Positions 12,912 through 23,500 of a stretch of DNA of 64,000 nt are shown here, one piece after another. The notes under the pieces were generated by a model. The model had not been told where the DNA came from and made no database searches. It saw nothing but the letters and a program-made list of their open reading frames with translations. Source of the DNA: Mercurialis annua (Eukaryota > Streptophyta > Magnoliopsida > Malpighiales > Euphorbiaceae); assembly GCF_937616625.2 (NCBI RefSeq), contig NC_065573.1, positions 7,951,001-8,015,000 on the forward strand. Direction: 5' to 3'. Numbering within the stretch: position 1 is the first letter of the stretch; each line of letters begins with the position of its first letter. The translations under genes and the position numbers were made by a program.

Positions 12912-14729
12912 CTGGAAAATTTGGGAAAACAACGGGGTCAGATATACTGAGATGAGTTCGCAATACTATTTACATTTATTAAGTTTAAAACCCTTAAATC
13001 AAAACCTTTTATACTAATATAATATGATTATGGAAAACAGTATTGAAATGATCCCAGCGTAAGTATGACATAGCATACTGATAAACCCAGAGTGGACGGG
13101 AACATATCCTCGTCATATACCAGCGTAAGCAAGACTTTAGTCTGCCGATCCCAGAGTACTTACCGGTGCACACAGTCTCGATACAAGCCTATCGAGCAAC
13201 TCGTTTCAATCCAGATCCATAATCCGTAAAAACAGTTCAAAAGCATTTATAATATTAAAATATGATGCGGTACTTAATAAAGCGGCAAATAGCACTACAA
13301 ACTCATTGCTTGCTTATCCACGTGAAATCTTGGCAAATAATTAATCCTGTGTAGACTCCGAAGCACGAGCATTCGACGGGTCTAAAACAATGTATAAGTT
13401 AAAATCCATACAACCCTAACTCTAAGAATACTAGACACCACATAGGACTAGCATCTTGAACACAACCAAAGTACAACCCAAGTAAGGTAAACATCTATGT
13501 ACCAAACAAACCAAAGAATTCATATCATTCACTTTAAACAATTTAGGCAAGTTAGCTTAGATGAGTTCGTATCCATAAAAACAAAACCGAAGTCCTTTTC
13601 ATAACTTAAATAGTTCTTTTAAACCAAAGAGTTTCCCAGAGTAGTGTGTTAGCCTTAACTGCAGTATAGCTCAACACAACATGTCGGGCGACACAAGTCT
13701 AACCCGACCCAACCATAAGCCAAAGTGAAAACCAGAGTTTAAAACCAATCCTTAAATAAAACCAAAGTCATTTGAAAATAAGAACTCAATCCATAGCTTA
13801 ACAATGCCAACCTTAAAATCAATAAATCATATAGCTTGCCAACACTTGACAAGTTTCACCCAAGGTATACATCACTTAAAAAATGCCACCTTAAATTCAA
13901 TTAATAGGATTTAAACACCTTTTAAAGATTTAAACTCAAATCTAAAATATTAACTTAGATAGCCATAACACCTTTGTAAAATTCACCATAACTTATATAC
14001 CATAACAACCACTGATTTTTAAAACGACCCAAGGTAAACTATCATTTTATAAATGTCCAAAATAGTTTATAAAATGTATTTCCAGCCATTAACAATTTGA
14101 TCAAAATCAAAATTAAGCCAAAGCACTCAAATAATCAAATTTGGCAATTTTGCCGAAAATTGCCTAAACTAGCCAAACGATTCAAAACCAACAATCGATG
14201 AACCAAAATATGTTACTACTGATTTAAAAACACCAAAACATCATATAGAAAATATTAGATTAGTAGATATAGCATTTGAAAACCATTTTGCAATCGTTGC
14301 GTTTAACTTTCGTAAAATTGTCAATTTCGCAAATCGCAGAGATTTTACAACACAAACCAATTTCAATTCTCATTTACAAATAAAAACTTTTTATATCAGT
14401 ATCTATTGATATAAGAACACTTAATAATCAATCAATTTGGATTCAACCATTTAAATAATTCATTAAACGAATCCAATTCGCACAAGTCTAGAAATCCCCT
14501 ATTCAATGTTTAATTACACCAATTCGTTATTGAATCATGCCAAAAACTTTCCAAAACTTATAACATCAGATCATATATGTATAACTCATCATTTAATCAT
14601 ATAAGATCAGCAGTTTAAACATAGCATATCAATAACGACGATTCAATCCATCAAAATCCTATATTATGCATTTCTAGGCAAAATCACACAACAACGAATC
14701 CATAAATCAATTAGGAGTAAAAACATTAC
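12912..14729 (-). other. putative LTR intron (E1)
   Basis: On the minus strand a donor-like TTAG|GTAATG begins at 14729, about 265 bp past the TATA-like box. An acceptor-like ATTTTCCAG|G ends at 12912. Sites in equivalent positions occur in the other LTR copies despite strong divergence of the sequence between them. The implied intron is 1818 bp. Function is inferred only. Confidence 0.4.
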
Positions 14730-14994
14730 CTAAGAATGATGAACAAGATTATAATTGATGTATTAACCCAAGGTTCAAAGGGCTGGACCGAAATCAATTG
14801 GATCCACAAGCCACCAGCGAAGAACACAACGTAGAAATCGCGTAGATCTTGCGAGTATGATGAAAAATCAAGTTCTTAGCGTAATGAATCGCATCCGGGC
14901 TTGTTAGAACAAAGGAAATGTGTATTTTATATGAAGATATTCGTTTTAGGGTTTGTGGAAAAGAAAAGGGGGCTGCTCACATGAAAATATGGGT

Positions 14995-15004
14995 CTACTT
15001 ATAG
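14995..15004 (-). promoter_or_regulatory. putative LTR TATA box (E1)
   Basis: The minus strand reads CTATAAGTAG, close to the plant TATA consensus. It sits upstream of the donor-like site at 14729 in the same relative place as TATA-like boxes in the other copies. No transcript evidence is available. Confidence 0.5.
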
Positions 15005-15458
15005 ACTTATGCGGGCTTTACATGGGCTTTGATAAAAACCACGATTTAATTATCATTTTGAGAGTTAGAAGCATCCAAAAAACGTGAAAATTTAACACAT
15101 GCTAGAATATACTCTTATGAACAACATATAAAAAAATGGGCCTGATCCGACATTTCAATTGGGAGATATCAACGTTTTACTAAAACAGGGCAGTTCTAAA
15201 TGCTATTTTTGTATATACCCGAAAATAAATCGAATCAACATCAAACACATACGAGATCATGGGATACATATAAGACACTCAAAAAGACACAACCAATGTA
15301 TCACAAGTGTTACTTCTAACATATAACCATTCACAATCAAGTTCGAAACATAACAAGAAAAATGTTGAAATGCAAAATAACAACGAATGCAAGAAAACAA
15401 CCAATTTATAAAGGATAACCAAACTGACAAATCAAGTTTGAAAACACGGGGTATTACA

Positions 15459-18400
15459 TTTGGATTTGTTTCAATTGGTAAACGTTTGGATTTGTTTCGT
15501 AGCGTTTGTAAACGTTTTTCTTAAATCGCTAAAAAGGTGAAAAGTTTGGAATTATTTCATAACGTTTGTAAAGGTTTGGCTTAAATTGCTACAAAGGTGA
15601 AACGCTTGGTTTTGTTTCGTAACGTTTGTAAACGTTAAGTTTAAATTGCTAAATATGGGAAACGTTTGGATTTTATTCGTAACGTTTGTAAACGTTTGGC
15701 TTTAAACTCTTGGATTTGTTTCGTAACGTTTGTAAACGTTTGTCTTAAATTGCTAAAAAGATGAAACTCTTGGATTTTTTTTGTAACATTTGTAAATGTT
15801 TGGCTTAAATTGCTAAAAAGGTGAAACGCTTGGTTTTGTTTCGTAACGTTTGTAAACGTTTGGCTTAAATCGTTAAAAATGTAAAATGTTTGGATTTGTT
15901 TCGTATCGTTTTAAACGTTTGGTTTTGTGTCGTAACGTTTGTAAACGTTTGGCTTAAATCGCTGAAAAGGTGAAACGTGTGGATTTGTTTCGTAATGTTT
16001 GTAAACATTTGGCTTAAATTGCTAAAAAGGTGAAACGTTTAGATTTGTTTAGCAACGTTTGTATACGTTTGTCTTAAATCGCTAAAAAGGTGAAACGTTT
16101 GGATTTGTTTTGTAATGTGTGTAAACGTTTGGCTTAAATCTCTAAAGAGGGGAAATGTTTGGATTTGTTTCGTAACGTCTGTAAACATTTGGCTTAAAAC
16201 GCTAAAAAGGTGACACATTTGGATTTGTTTCGTAACGTTTGTAAATGTTTGGCTTAAATCGCTAAAAAGGTGAAACATTTCAATTTGTTTCATAACCGTT
16301 ATAAACGTTTGTCATAAATTGCTAAAAAGGTTAAAGGCTTGGTTTTATTTCGTAACGTTTGTAAACGTTTGGCTTAAATAGCTAAAAATGTGAAATGTTT
16401 GGATTTGTTTCGTAACGTTTTAACCGTTTTGTTTTGTTTCGTAACGTTTCTAAACGTTTAGCTTAAATAGCTAAAAAGGTTAAACGTTTGGATTTGTTTC
16501 GTAATGTTTGTAAACGTTTGTCCTAAATCGCTAAAAAGGTGAAATGTTTGGATTTTTTTCGTAATGTTTGTAAACGGTTGGCTTATATCGCTAAAAAGGC
16601 GAAACGTTTGTATTTGTTTCGACGTTTGGCTTAAATCGCTAAAAAGGTGAAACGTTTGGATTTGTTTCATAACGTTTGTAAACGTTTGCCTTAAAACGCT
16701 AAAAAGGTGAAACGTTTGGATTTGTTTCGTAACGTTTGGAAACGATTGGCTTAGATTTCTAAAAAGGTGAAACACTTGGACTTGTTTCGTAACATTTGCA
16801 AACGTTTGGCTTAATTTGCTAAAAAGGTGAAACGCTTGGATTTGTTTCCTAACGTTTGTAAACATTTGGCTTAAATTGCCAAAAAGGTGAAATGCTTAGT
16901 TTGATTTCGTAATGTTTCTAAACGTTTGGCTTAAATTGCTAAAAATGTGAAACGTTTGGATTTGTTTCGTAACGTTTTAAATGTTTGGCTTTGTTTGGTA
17001 ACGTTTGTAAACGTTTGGCTTAAATCGCTAAAAAGGTGGAACAATTGGATTTTGATTTGTAACGCTTGTTAACTTTTGGCCTAAATCGCTAAAAAGGTGA
17101 CACGTTTGGATTTGTTTCATAACGTTTTGTAAATGTTTCGTAACGTTTTTAAACTTTTGGCTTAAATTGCTAAAGAGGTGAAACATTTAGATTTGTTTCA
17201 TAATGCTTATAAACGTTTGGCTTAAATCGCAAAAAAGGTGAAACGTTTGGATTTTTGTTGTAACATTTGTAAACGTTTTGCTTAAATCGCTAAAAAGGTG
17301 AAATGTTTGGATATGTTTTGTAACGTTTTAAACATTTGGCTTAAATCGCTAAAAAGATGAAATGTTTGGATTTATTTCGTAATCTTTGTAAACGTTTGGC
17401 TTAAATTTCTAAAAAGGTGAAACGCTTTGATTTGTTTCGTAACGTTTGGCTTAAATTGCTAAAAAGGAGAAACTCTTGGATTTGTTTCGTAATGTTTGTA
17501 AACGTTTAGCTGCGATTGCTAAATAGGTGAAATGTTTGGATTTGTTTTATAGCGTTTATAAACGTTTGGCTTAAATCGCTAAAAAGGTAAAACGTTTGGA
17601 TTTGTTTCGTAATGTTTGTAAACATTTGGCTTAAATTGCTAAAAAGGTGGAAACACTTGGATTTGTTTCGTAACGTTTATAAACGTTTGGCTTAAATTGC
17701 TATAAAGGTGAAACGCTTGTTTTTGTTTCGTTACGTTTGTAAAAGTTTGGCTTAAATTGCTAAAAATGTGAAACATTTAGAATAGTTTCGTAACGTTTGT
17801 AAACGTTTGGCTTCAATTGCTAAAAAGGGGAAACGTTTGGATTTGTTTCGTAACGTTTGTAAACGTTTGGCTTATATCGCTAAAAAGGTGAAACGTTTGA
17901 ATTTGTTTCGTAACGTTTTCAACGTTTGGCTTTAATTGCTAAAATGGGGAAACGTTTGAATTTGTTTCGTAATGTTTGTAAACGTTTGGCTAAAATCACT
18001 AAAAAGGTGAAACGTTTGGTTTTGTTTTGTAACGTTTGTAAACGTTCGGCTTAAATAGTTAAAAAGATGAAACGTTTGGGTTTATTTCATAACGTTTGTA
18101 CACGTTTGGCTTAAATTGCTAAAAATTGAAATACTTGGATTTGTTTCGTAACGTTAGTAAAAGTTTGGCTTAAATTGCCAAAAAGGTGAAACGCTTGGAT
18201 TTGTTTCGTTACATTTGTAAACGTTTGGCTTAAATTGCTAAAAAGGTGAAACGCTTGGATTTGTTTCGTAACGTTTGTAAACGTTTGGCTTAAATTGCTA
18301 AAAAGGTAAAACATTTAGATTTGTTTCATAATCTTTGTAGACGCTTGGCTTAAATAGCTAAAAATGGGAAACGTTTGGATTTATTTGTAAAGTTTATAAA

Positions 18401-20138
18401 CGTTTGGTTTAAATTGCTAAAAAGGTGAAACTCTTGGATTTGTTTTGTAACGTTGTAAACGTTTGGCTTAAATTGTTAAAAAGGTGAAACGCTTGGATTT
18501 GTTTCGTAACGTATGTAAACGTTTGACTTACATTGCTAAAAAGTGGAAACGTTTGGATTTGTTTCGTAGCGTTTGTAAACGTTTGGCTTAAATCGCTAAA
18601 ATGGTGAAACGTTTGGATTTGTTTCGTACCGTTTGTAAACGTTTTCTTAAATTGCTAAAAAGTTGAAATGGTTGGATTTGTTTCGCAACGTTTGGCTTAA
18701 ATTGCTAAAAAGGTGAAACGCTTGCATTTATTTCGTAACGTTTGTAAAATGTTTGGTTTAAATTGGTAAAAAGGTGAAACGCTTGGATTTGTTTCGTTAC
18801 GTTTGTAAACGTTTGACTTAAATTGCTAAAAAGGTGAAACGCTTGGTTTTTGTTTCGTAGCATTTGTAAATGTTTATATTAAATTGCTAAAAATGTGAAA
18901 CGTTTGGATTTGTTTCGTAACGTTTGTAAACGTTTGGCTTCAATCGCTAAAAAGGTGAAACATTTGGATTTGTTTCGTAACGTTTGTAAACGTTTTGCAT
19001 AAATCGCTAAAAACGGGAAACGTTTGGATTTGTTTCGTAATGATTTAAACGTTTGGCTTAAATCGCTAAAAAGGGGAAACGTTTGGATTTGTTTTGTAAC
19101 AATTGTAAACGTTTAGCTTAAATTGCCAAAAAGGTGAAACGTTTGGTTTTGTTTCGTAACTTTTGTAAACGTTTGGCTTAAATCGCTAAAAAGGTGAAAC
19201 GTTTGGATTTGGTTCGTAATGTTTGTAAACGTTTGGCTTAAATTGCTCAAAAGGTGAAACTCTTGGATTTGTTTTGTAACGTTCGTAAACGTTTGGTTTA
19301 AATTCCTAAAAATCTGAAACGCTTGGATTTGTTTCGGAACATTTGTAAACGTTTGGCTTAAATTGCTATAAAGGTGAAACATTTGGATTTGTTTGCTAAC
19401 GTATGTAAACGTTTTGGCTTAAATTAATAAAAAGGTGAAATGCTTGGTTTTTTTTCGTAACATTTGTAAAGGTTTGGCTTAAATCACAGAAAATGTGAAA
19501 CATTTGGATTTGTTTCGAAATGTTTGTAAACGTTTGGTTTAAATCGCTAAAAATGTAAAACTTTTGTATTTGTTTCGTATCGTTGGTAAACATTTGGCTT
19601 AAATTGCTAAAAAGGCAAAACGTTTGGATTTATTTCATAATGTTTGTAAACGTTTAGCTTAAATCGCTAAAAAGGGGAAACGTTTGGATTTGTTTCGCAA
19701 CGTTTGTAAACAATTGGCTTAAATTGCTAAAAAGGTGAAACGTTTGAATTATTTTTCGTAACGTTTATAATCGTTTGACTTAAATCGCTAAAAAGGTGAA
19801 ACGTTTTGATTTGTTTCGTAACTTTTGGAAACGTTTGGCTTAAATCGCTAAAAATGTAAAACTCTTGGATTTGTTTCTTAATGTTTGTAAACGTTTTGTT
19901 TAATTGCTAAAAATGTGAAACGCTTGGATTTGTTTTGTTACGTTTGTAAACATTTGGCTTAAATTGCTATAAAGGTGAGACATTTGGATTTGTTTAATAA
20001 CCTTTGTAAACGTTTGGCATAAATCGTAAAAAGGTGAAATGTTTGGATTTGTTTCACAATGTTTTATACGTTTGGCCTAAATCGCTAAAATTGGGAAACA
20101 TTTGGATTTTTTCGTAACGTTTGTTAACGTTTGGCTTA
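15459..20138 (-). repeat. 60-bp satellite array, - orientation
   Basis: About 78 monomers continuing the array interrupted by E1. The marker CATAAATCGTAAAAAGG near 20026 also occurs near 11671 and 35926, showing that blocks of this array are shared with other parts of the window. The longest satellite-derived open frame here is about 135 residues (16458-16865) and is not a gene. The last five bases, GCTTA, are the target duplication of the next insertion. Confidence 0.95.
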
Positions 20139-20160
20139 TGTAATACCCCAAAAGATTTAA

Positions 20161-21144
20161 GGCTTAATTACTTAAAAAATCCTCACTTTTAGTTTTGTTT
20201 TCGTTTATACTCATGACCTAGGAAAATTGTCACAAATACTCATGACCTTGTCTTTATGTTTCACCTCTACCCCAAATTTTTTAAAAAAAGATGATTTATT
20301 AAAAACAACTAAATATAAGGGTTATTTTATACCTTTTATAATAAAAAAAATTGCCAAACCCATATAAAGGTCCATGTACTTTATACTTTTTTTTCTATAG
20401 GTCCTTATACTTCATTTTTGTATTATTTGGTCCCTCTACTTACCTATTTTTGATTTTCAGGTCCTTTTTGAGTTTTTTCCAGTCCCTCTACTTACAATTT
20501 CTCCAGTCCCCCTACTTTCAATTTTTGTTTCCTCCAGCCACACAAAAGGACCGGAAAAAACTCATAAAGGACCTGAAAATCAAAAATAGGTAAGTAGAGG
20601 GACCAAATAATACAAAAATAAAGTATAAGGACCTACGGAAAAAAATATGTAAAGTACAAGGACCTCTATATGGGTTAGGCCTAAAAAAATTACAAACAAA
20701 TACTTCATCTTTAAAAACGTCCAAATAAGTCCTAAAATTAATTAATTTTTTTAATTTAAATAAAATAAAATATTTTTTTAATTACAATCTACAATTATAC
20801 TCCAATTTAAAAAACCGCTAATATTATTCCCTATTATTTATTAATAAAAAAATTCGATTTTCGAAACGGACGCCGGGAAAGGAGGAACAACTGCTTCTCC
20901 ATGGAAGGAGGACGACGGTTCCTCCTTCCACGGAAGGAGGACGGTGGCGGTGGGTGGAATTTTTTTTTACTAAAAATGAAGGACTATTTTAAACTTTTTT
21001 TTCAAATGAAAAGAGGTAAATTTAATATCTCGAGGGTAGAGGTGAAACATAAAGACAAGGTCATGAGTATATGTGACAATTTTCCTAGGTCAGGGTATAA
21101 ACGAAAAAAAAGTTAAAGGTGAGGGTTTTTTAAGTAATTAAGCC
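20161..21144. mobile_element. Mutator-like non-autonomous element (MULE-MITE) nested in E2
   Basis: Long terminal inverted repeats of about 112 bp: the left end begins GGCTTAATTACTTAAAAAAT and the right end (to 21144) is its reverse complement with few changes. A perfect 9-bp target duplication AAGATTTAA lies at 20152-20160 and 21145-21153; 9 bp is typical of Mutator-superfamily insertions. The interior has no transposase; it holds a foldback at 20353-20680 and a G-rich stretch near 20868-20950 with repeated GGAAGGAGG. Comparison with E6, which runs through the homologous LTR position uninterrupted, confirms the insertion. Confidence 0.9.
20353..20680. repeat. foldback (long inverted repeat) inside the MULE
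   Basis: Two arms of about 131 bp, 20353-20483 and 20550-20680, are near-perfect reverse complements separated by about 67 bp. The outer motif is AAACCCATATA followed by AGGTCC; repeats of the type GGTCCCTCTACTT occur along the arms. Both strands therefore encode nearly the same peptide, which is a symmetry artefact. It may be an independent foldback MITE nested in the MULE, but I see no clean target duplication. Confidence 0.8.
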
Positions 21145-21556
21145 AAGATTTAATTATCTAATTGGACCACGTGTTTTTTAGTTGTTGGAGTAGCGATATC
21201 GGAAGGATTTTTTCCGAGAAATTAAGATAGATAAATTTAAGTAGGTCGGTTTCAGAAAAGATTATAGCGAGGAAATTCATATTATATTTCAGTTCTAAAA
21301 TTGGAATTGGAATTAAAAGGAAAAATGTCAAGAAAGTTACAAAATAGAGTTCAAGGACTATTTAGCCAATTACGTCTCAAGAAGGGAAAGTATAAGTTTT
21401 TGACGGGAAAATGTAAATTCTTAGGTCGTATTATTTATTGGATATAAATAATACGTATACATTATGATAGAATGGACTAAAGTGAGCAAAAGAAAAGTTT
21501 AAAGGTTAATTTGTAATAAATGAAGAGAACAATAACCAAAGTGGGACTTTGACCAT

Positions 21557-21570
21557 GATATATATATAGA
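21557..21570 (+). promoter_or_regulatory. putative LTR TATA box (E2)
   Basis: GATATATATATAGA precedes a C/T-rich stretch (TTTCATCCTTTCCTCG) that would be the start of the LTR transcript. It aligns in position with TATA-like boxes of E5 and E6. In the duplicated copy E3 the same site has expanded into a long dinucleotide run. Confidence 0.5.
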
Positions 21571-21731
21571 GAACGATATGAATCAAAATCCTCCAGAAGC
21601 TTTCATCCTTTCCTCGTGCTTTCATCGTTCCTCATCGTCGATCGCTCACAGTTTCTCCGTTCGATTCAAGCGATTTTCGCATCGATCTCTTCGAAATCGA
21701 AAGCTCTATTGATCTTAAGCTTCATTTTAAG

Positions 21732-23020
21732 GTAAAACTTTGAAAATTGTTGTTGAAATTCGAATTCAGTGGCTGTTTCTTAGTTAATGTTATGTTTAAA
21801 TTGGAATTCGACGAAACTAGCTCGGTTTTAATATTTTTGGAAAAACGAAGTTACGGGTTTTGTTAGTTAGAGTATCTTTTAGGTGTGTAGGGGATTGGAG
21901 CACGTCGGGATGGCCGGAAAGCCCCGGAAATTGGATTTTCGGGTGCTGTGCACTTGGTGCACGAACGTGCACCAGGGTTGCACGAACGTGCACCAGGGTT
22001 GCACGAACGTGCATCCAAATTGCACGAGTGTGAATACGGACCGTGTTTTGACCTAGGTATTCAATATTTTCGAACATTTGACTCTAAAGACGAATTACGG
22101 ACCCCGAGAATCATAAGTCTCGAGATAAGCTCGACGTTTTACGCGATTACCGATAACGGAAAACTTTAAGGAAGTTATACGATTTTCGAATACGAGGAAT
22201 AGTATTCGCTAAGTCGTAAATACGACTAAGGGTTATCGAATACATGAATAATAATATGAATGAAACCTAAAACCTAGCACTTTAAAGTATTATACGTATA
22301 AACACGAGGTTCATGTCTAACTATTAAACGTTAATTATTATGTATCAGACGTATCAGCGAGCAGCGAGGTCAGTAGACGAGGACTAACACGAGCATATTA
22401 CCACATCGACCTCATTATAGAGTGAATAGCGGTCACTGTGAGTTGCAGTTTACTTTCGTGTATTATGTATTAAAACAATCTGATATTATATATTAAATAT
22501 ATGTGTATTATTTATATGCATCGCATTATATATGATTTATTGAAATGTAATATATAGTTCTATTGAATTTTACGTACGAAGGATTAGTATGAGATCCGAA
22601 GAAACTAGCTACCTATTGGGTGTCAATAGGCTATGTGATCACCAGTATCGAGTCAGTCTAGTGTGTCTGAATATTAGGAATGATTTGATATATATATATA
22701 TATATACGCATAATATGATTATGAATATGAATTTCAAAGTTGGATATATGAATGCGATACGAGCGAGAACTCGGTTAAAGTAACATGAGCCCCGTATCTA
22801 GTGGGTTAGACCCACACTTTGGGATTAAGAGATTGGTCGCGGCGACGTGTTGAGTTTTAGGATTTTAGTTTCGAACGGATCAAGTACTTGCTTATATGAA
22901 TTTTTATATTATTGTTTTCATGAGATGCGATGTTATGTTTTTATAATAATACTGTTAGTAAAATGCAAACTCACTCAGTATTTTCCCAAATACTGACCCC
23001 TCACCTTTGATGTCTTTCAG
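21732..23020 (+). other. putative LTR intron (E2)
   Basis: A donor-like TTTAAG|GTAAAAC begins at 21732, about 165 bp after the TATA-like box. An acceptor-like TGATGTCTTTCAG ends at 23020, preceded by a pyrimidine-rich stretch. The implied 1289-bp intron contains the palindromic array at 21957-22031. Equivalent sites exist in the other LTR copies. Confidence 0.45.
21957..22031 (+). repeat. palindromic minisatellite in LTR E2
   Basis: About four tandem units of 21 bp, each centred on the inverted repeat TGCACGAACGTGCA; the last unit is degenerate (GCACGAGTGTG). The array follows GGAGCACGTCGGGATGGCC, a block also found just before the equivalent arrays of E3 and, in part, E6. Open frames across it encode repeated VHERAP-like peptides that change with frame and strand, so they are not genes. 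Confidence 0.88.
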
Positions 23021-23500
23021 GTGCTTAGCATTTGGACCTAGCTAGAGGCCAATTTTTGGGATTCGGAAGTCAGTCCCACATGTATAGTTCTCGACTTCCA
23101 TAGTGATGCAGTAGTGGTCCTGTGTCGACAGAGTCGTAACCTTGACGGCAGTACATTTTGGGTATGTGTTTTACTTGCTGTCTTTGTTCATATGTTTTTG
23201 TAGGCTACGTACGATATGTTTTGTTCACGGCACCAGATGCCGGTGATATGTTTTATATACTAATATGTATATAATCCCGTGAGGCCAGTTTGTAGGATGT
23301 ACAGTAACTAGAGCCCACGTGGATATCAGAATAACTAGTGTAAATATTTGTATATATATATATGTATGTGTTTGCTTCCGTTGTATATGTATTATATTAT
23401 TTGCAAAAAGGTTTTTGTTAAATTAGTCTTGCTACGGGTTTCGGAGCTACCAATCCCATTCCCTAGCGCCGGTTGCGGCTCAATAATTTGGGTCGTGACA

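Larger units (their letters stand above)
12499..15458 (-). mobile_element. solo LTR E1 of a Ty3/gypsy-type element
   Basis: A 2960-bp insertion starting TGTCACGACCC and ending GGGGTATTACA, the same termini as the LTRs of the complete element at 38074-49700, so its transcriptional sense is the minus strand. The conserved GACCGGCGCTAGGG block follows the left end. The flanks give only an imperfect target duplication: TTTG at 12495-12498 and 15459-15462. No internal region, gag or pol is present, so it is best read as a solo LTR formed by LTR-LTR recombination. It contains a minus-strand TATA-like box at 14995-15004 and splice-like sites described separately. It has diverged clearly from the E2 and E5 copies. 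Confidence 0.88.
20139..23500 (+). mobile_element. solo LTR E2 (Ty3/gypsy-type) carrying a nested MULE
   Basis: It starts TGTAATACCCC and ends GGGTCGTGACA, flanked by a perfect 5-bp target duplication GCTTA (20134-20138 and 23501-23505). Total length is 3362 bp; without the nested 984-bp MULE and its 9-bp duplication it is about 2.37 kb, matching E5 (2333 bp). Orientation is plus by comparison with the gag-bearing element. It has a TATA-like box at 21557-21570, a donor-like site at 21732, an acceptor-like site ending at 23020, and a short palindromic minisatellite at 21957-22031. No internal coding region is present. The part from 21254 onward was later duplicated as E3. Confidence 0.93.

Noticed and set aside
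20351..20724. Two similar hydrophobic open frames on opposite strands (NPYKGPCTLYFFF / NPYRGPCTLHIFF)
   Set aside because: They are the same sequence read from the two arms of the foldback; symmetry explains the match.
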